This document shows, piece by piece, positions 5,209 to 5,575 of a stretch of DNA of 5,575 bases (its first letter is position 1; each line of letters begins with the position of its first letter). Location of the stretch: the NCBI GenBank assembly GCA_017652345.1, contig JAGCBE010000508.1, forward strand, positions 1 through 5,575, given 5' to 3'. Source of the stretch: Methanobrevibacter sp. (GTDB lineage: Archaea; Methanobacteriota; Methanobacteria; Methanobacteriales; Methanobacteriaceae). Under the pieces are notes generated by a model. That model was not told the DNA's origin, searched no databases, and saw only the letters and a list, made by a program, of their open reading frames with translations. A program made the position numbers and the translations under genes.

Positions 5209-5575
5209 ATGAGTGAGAATTCTTCTTTGAATATAGATAATTTGATCATTTACCTATTGCTGATTGCTCTGCCAATATTTTTATTCTTTGTATCCTTTAT
5301 GTTAGGCAGGTATCCAGTAGCCCCTATTGATGTGGTAAAGACCATTTTAAGCCCAATATTTCCACAATTGGCTGTATCTCCAGGGCTAAATTCAATTGTA
5401 TTTACAATTAGATTGCCTCGTATTATTGCAGCTTTGCTTGTTGGGGCGGCTTTATCCATTGCTGGTGCTTCTTTTCAGGGAATATTTAAAAACCCTCTTG
5501 TATCCCCGGATTTGTTAGGGGTATCTATGGGGGCAGGTTTTGGTGCTGCAGTTGCAATTTTAGCAAATGCAGGAA
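5209..5575 (+). CDS. FecCD-type ABC transporter permease (5' part only)
   Basis: N-terminal 122 residues of a membrane permease for siderophore, cobalamin, haem or metal uptake; the frame is open to the window edge, and full members have about 330-350 residues with ten membrane helices. Helix 1 spans about 12-32, followed by an external loop. The family hallmark TIRLPRIIAALLVGAALSIA (66-85), then GASFQGIFKNPLVSPDLLGV (86-105) leads into a glycine-rich third helix (GAGFGAAVAIL, 108-118). AAGGAT at 5195-5200, eight bases before ATG, supports the start. Placement just after a class III binding protein indicates one importer operon; a BtuD/FecE-like ATPase gene is expected to follow. Sequence in the window does not reveal the substrate. 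Confidence 0.93.
   Translation, partial: MSENSSLNIDNLIIYLLLIALPIFLFFVSFMLGRYPVAPIDVVKTILSPIFPQLAVSPGLNSIVFTIRLPRIIAALLVGAALSIAGASFQGIFKNPLVSPDLLGVSMGAGFGAAVAILANAG

Noticed and set aside
1..5575. CRISPR array, insertion sequence or integration site
   Set aside because: No repeated 25-40 base units with spacers, no transposase-like frame, no terminal inverted repeats and no tRNA gene are visible. The only repeats are the short ones listed.

Overview
The window looks like part of the chromosome of a low-GC methanogenic archaeon of the order Methanobacteriales, most likely Methanobrevibacter or a close relative. This rests on four points: the very AT-rich sequence, the T-rich spacers on the plus strand, the archaeal-looking A/T-rich TATA candidates with GGGGAG/AGGT-type ribosome binding sites, and the gene types (short-form ThiC, stand-alone HxlB, a ModE/LysR-like regulator fused to a ligand-binding domain). 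The genus is inferred from these traits, not proven.

Layout. Positions 1-479 hold no gene I can support. They contain a T-rich tract that probably ends an upstream plus-strand gene, a 14-bp perfect palindrome, a hairpin and candidate TATA boxes ahead of thiC. thiC (480-1778, +) encodes the ThiC radical-SAM enzyme of 432 residues. Convergent to it, across 96 T-rich bases, lies a regulator of 310 residues (1875-2807, -). A divergent spacer of 257 bases carries a degenerate tandem repeat and separates the regulator from hxlB (3065-3655, +), encoding 6-phospho-3-hexuloisomerase. A gene-free stretch of 341 bases follows, T-rich at first, with a small hairpin, a TATA box and palindromes near its end. 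Next come a class III (BtuF/FhuD-like) substrate-binding protein (3997-5103, +) and, after 105 bases with a strong hairpin, the start of a FecCD-type permease (5209 to the window edge, +).

How the genes fit together. Only the binding protein and permease clearly form a unit: a metal- or metal-chelate-type ABC importer whose ATPase probably lies beyond the right edge. thiC makes the pyrimidine half of thiamine. hxlB belongs to the ribulose monophosphate route, which in archaea supplies pentose phosphate; its usual partner (hexulose-phosphate synthase) is not here. The regulator resembles families that sense molybdate or tungstate. That loosely suggests a link to the importer, but nothing in the window proves it.

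I do not see a convincing new multi-gene system. The points worth a second look are regulatory: repeats and palindromes in the promoter regions, stop codons built into terminator hairpins, the shortened Cys motif of ThiC, and the unknown substrate of the importer.
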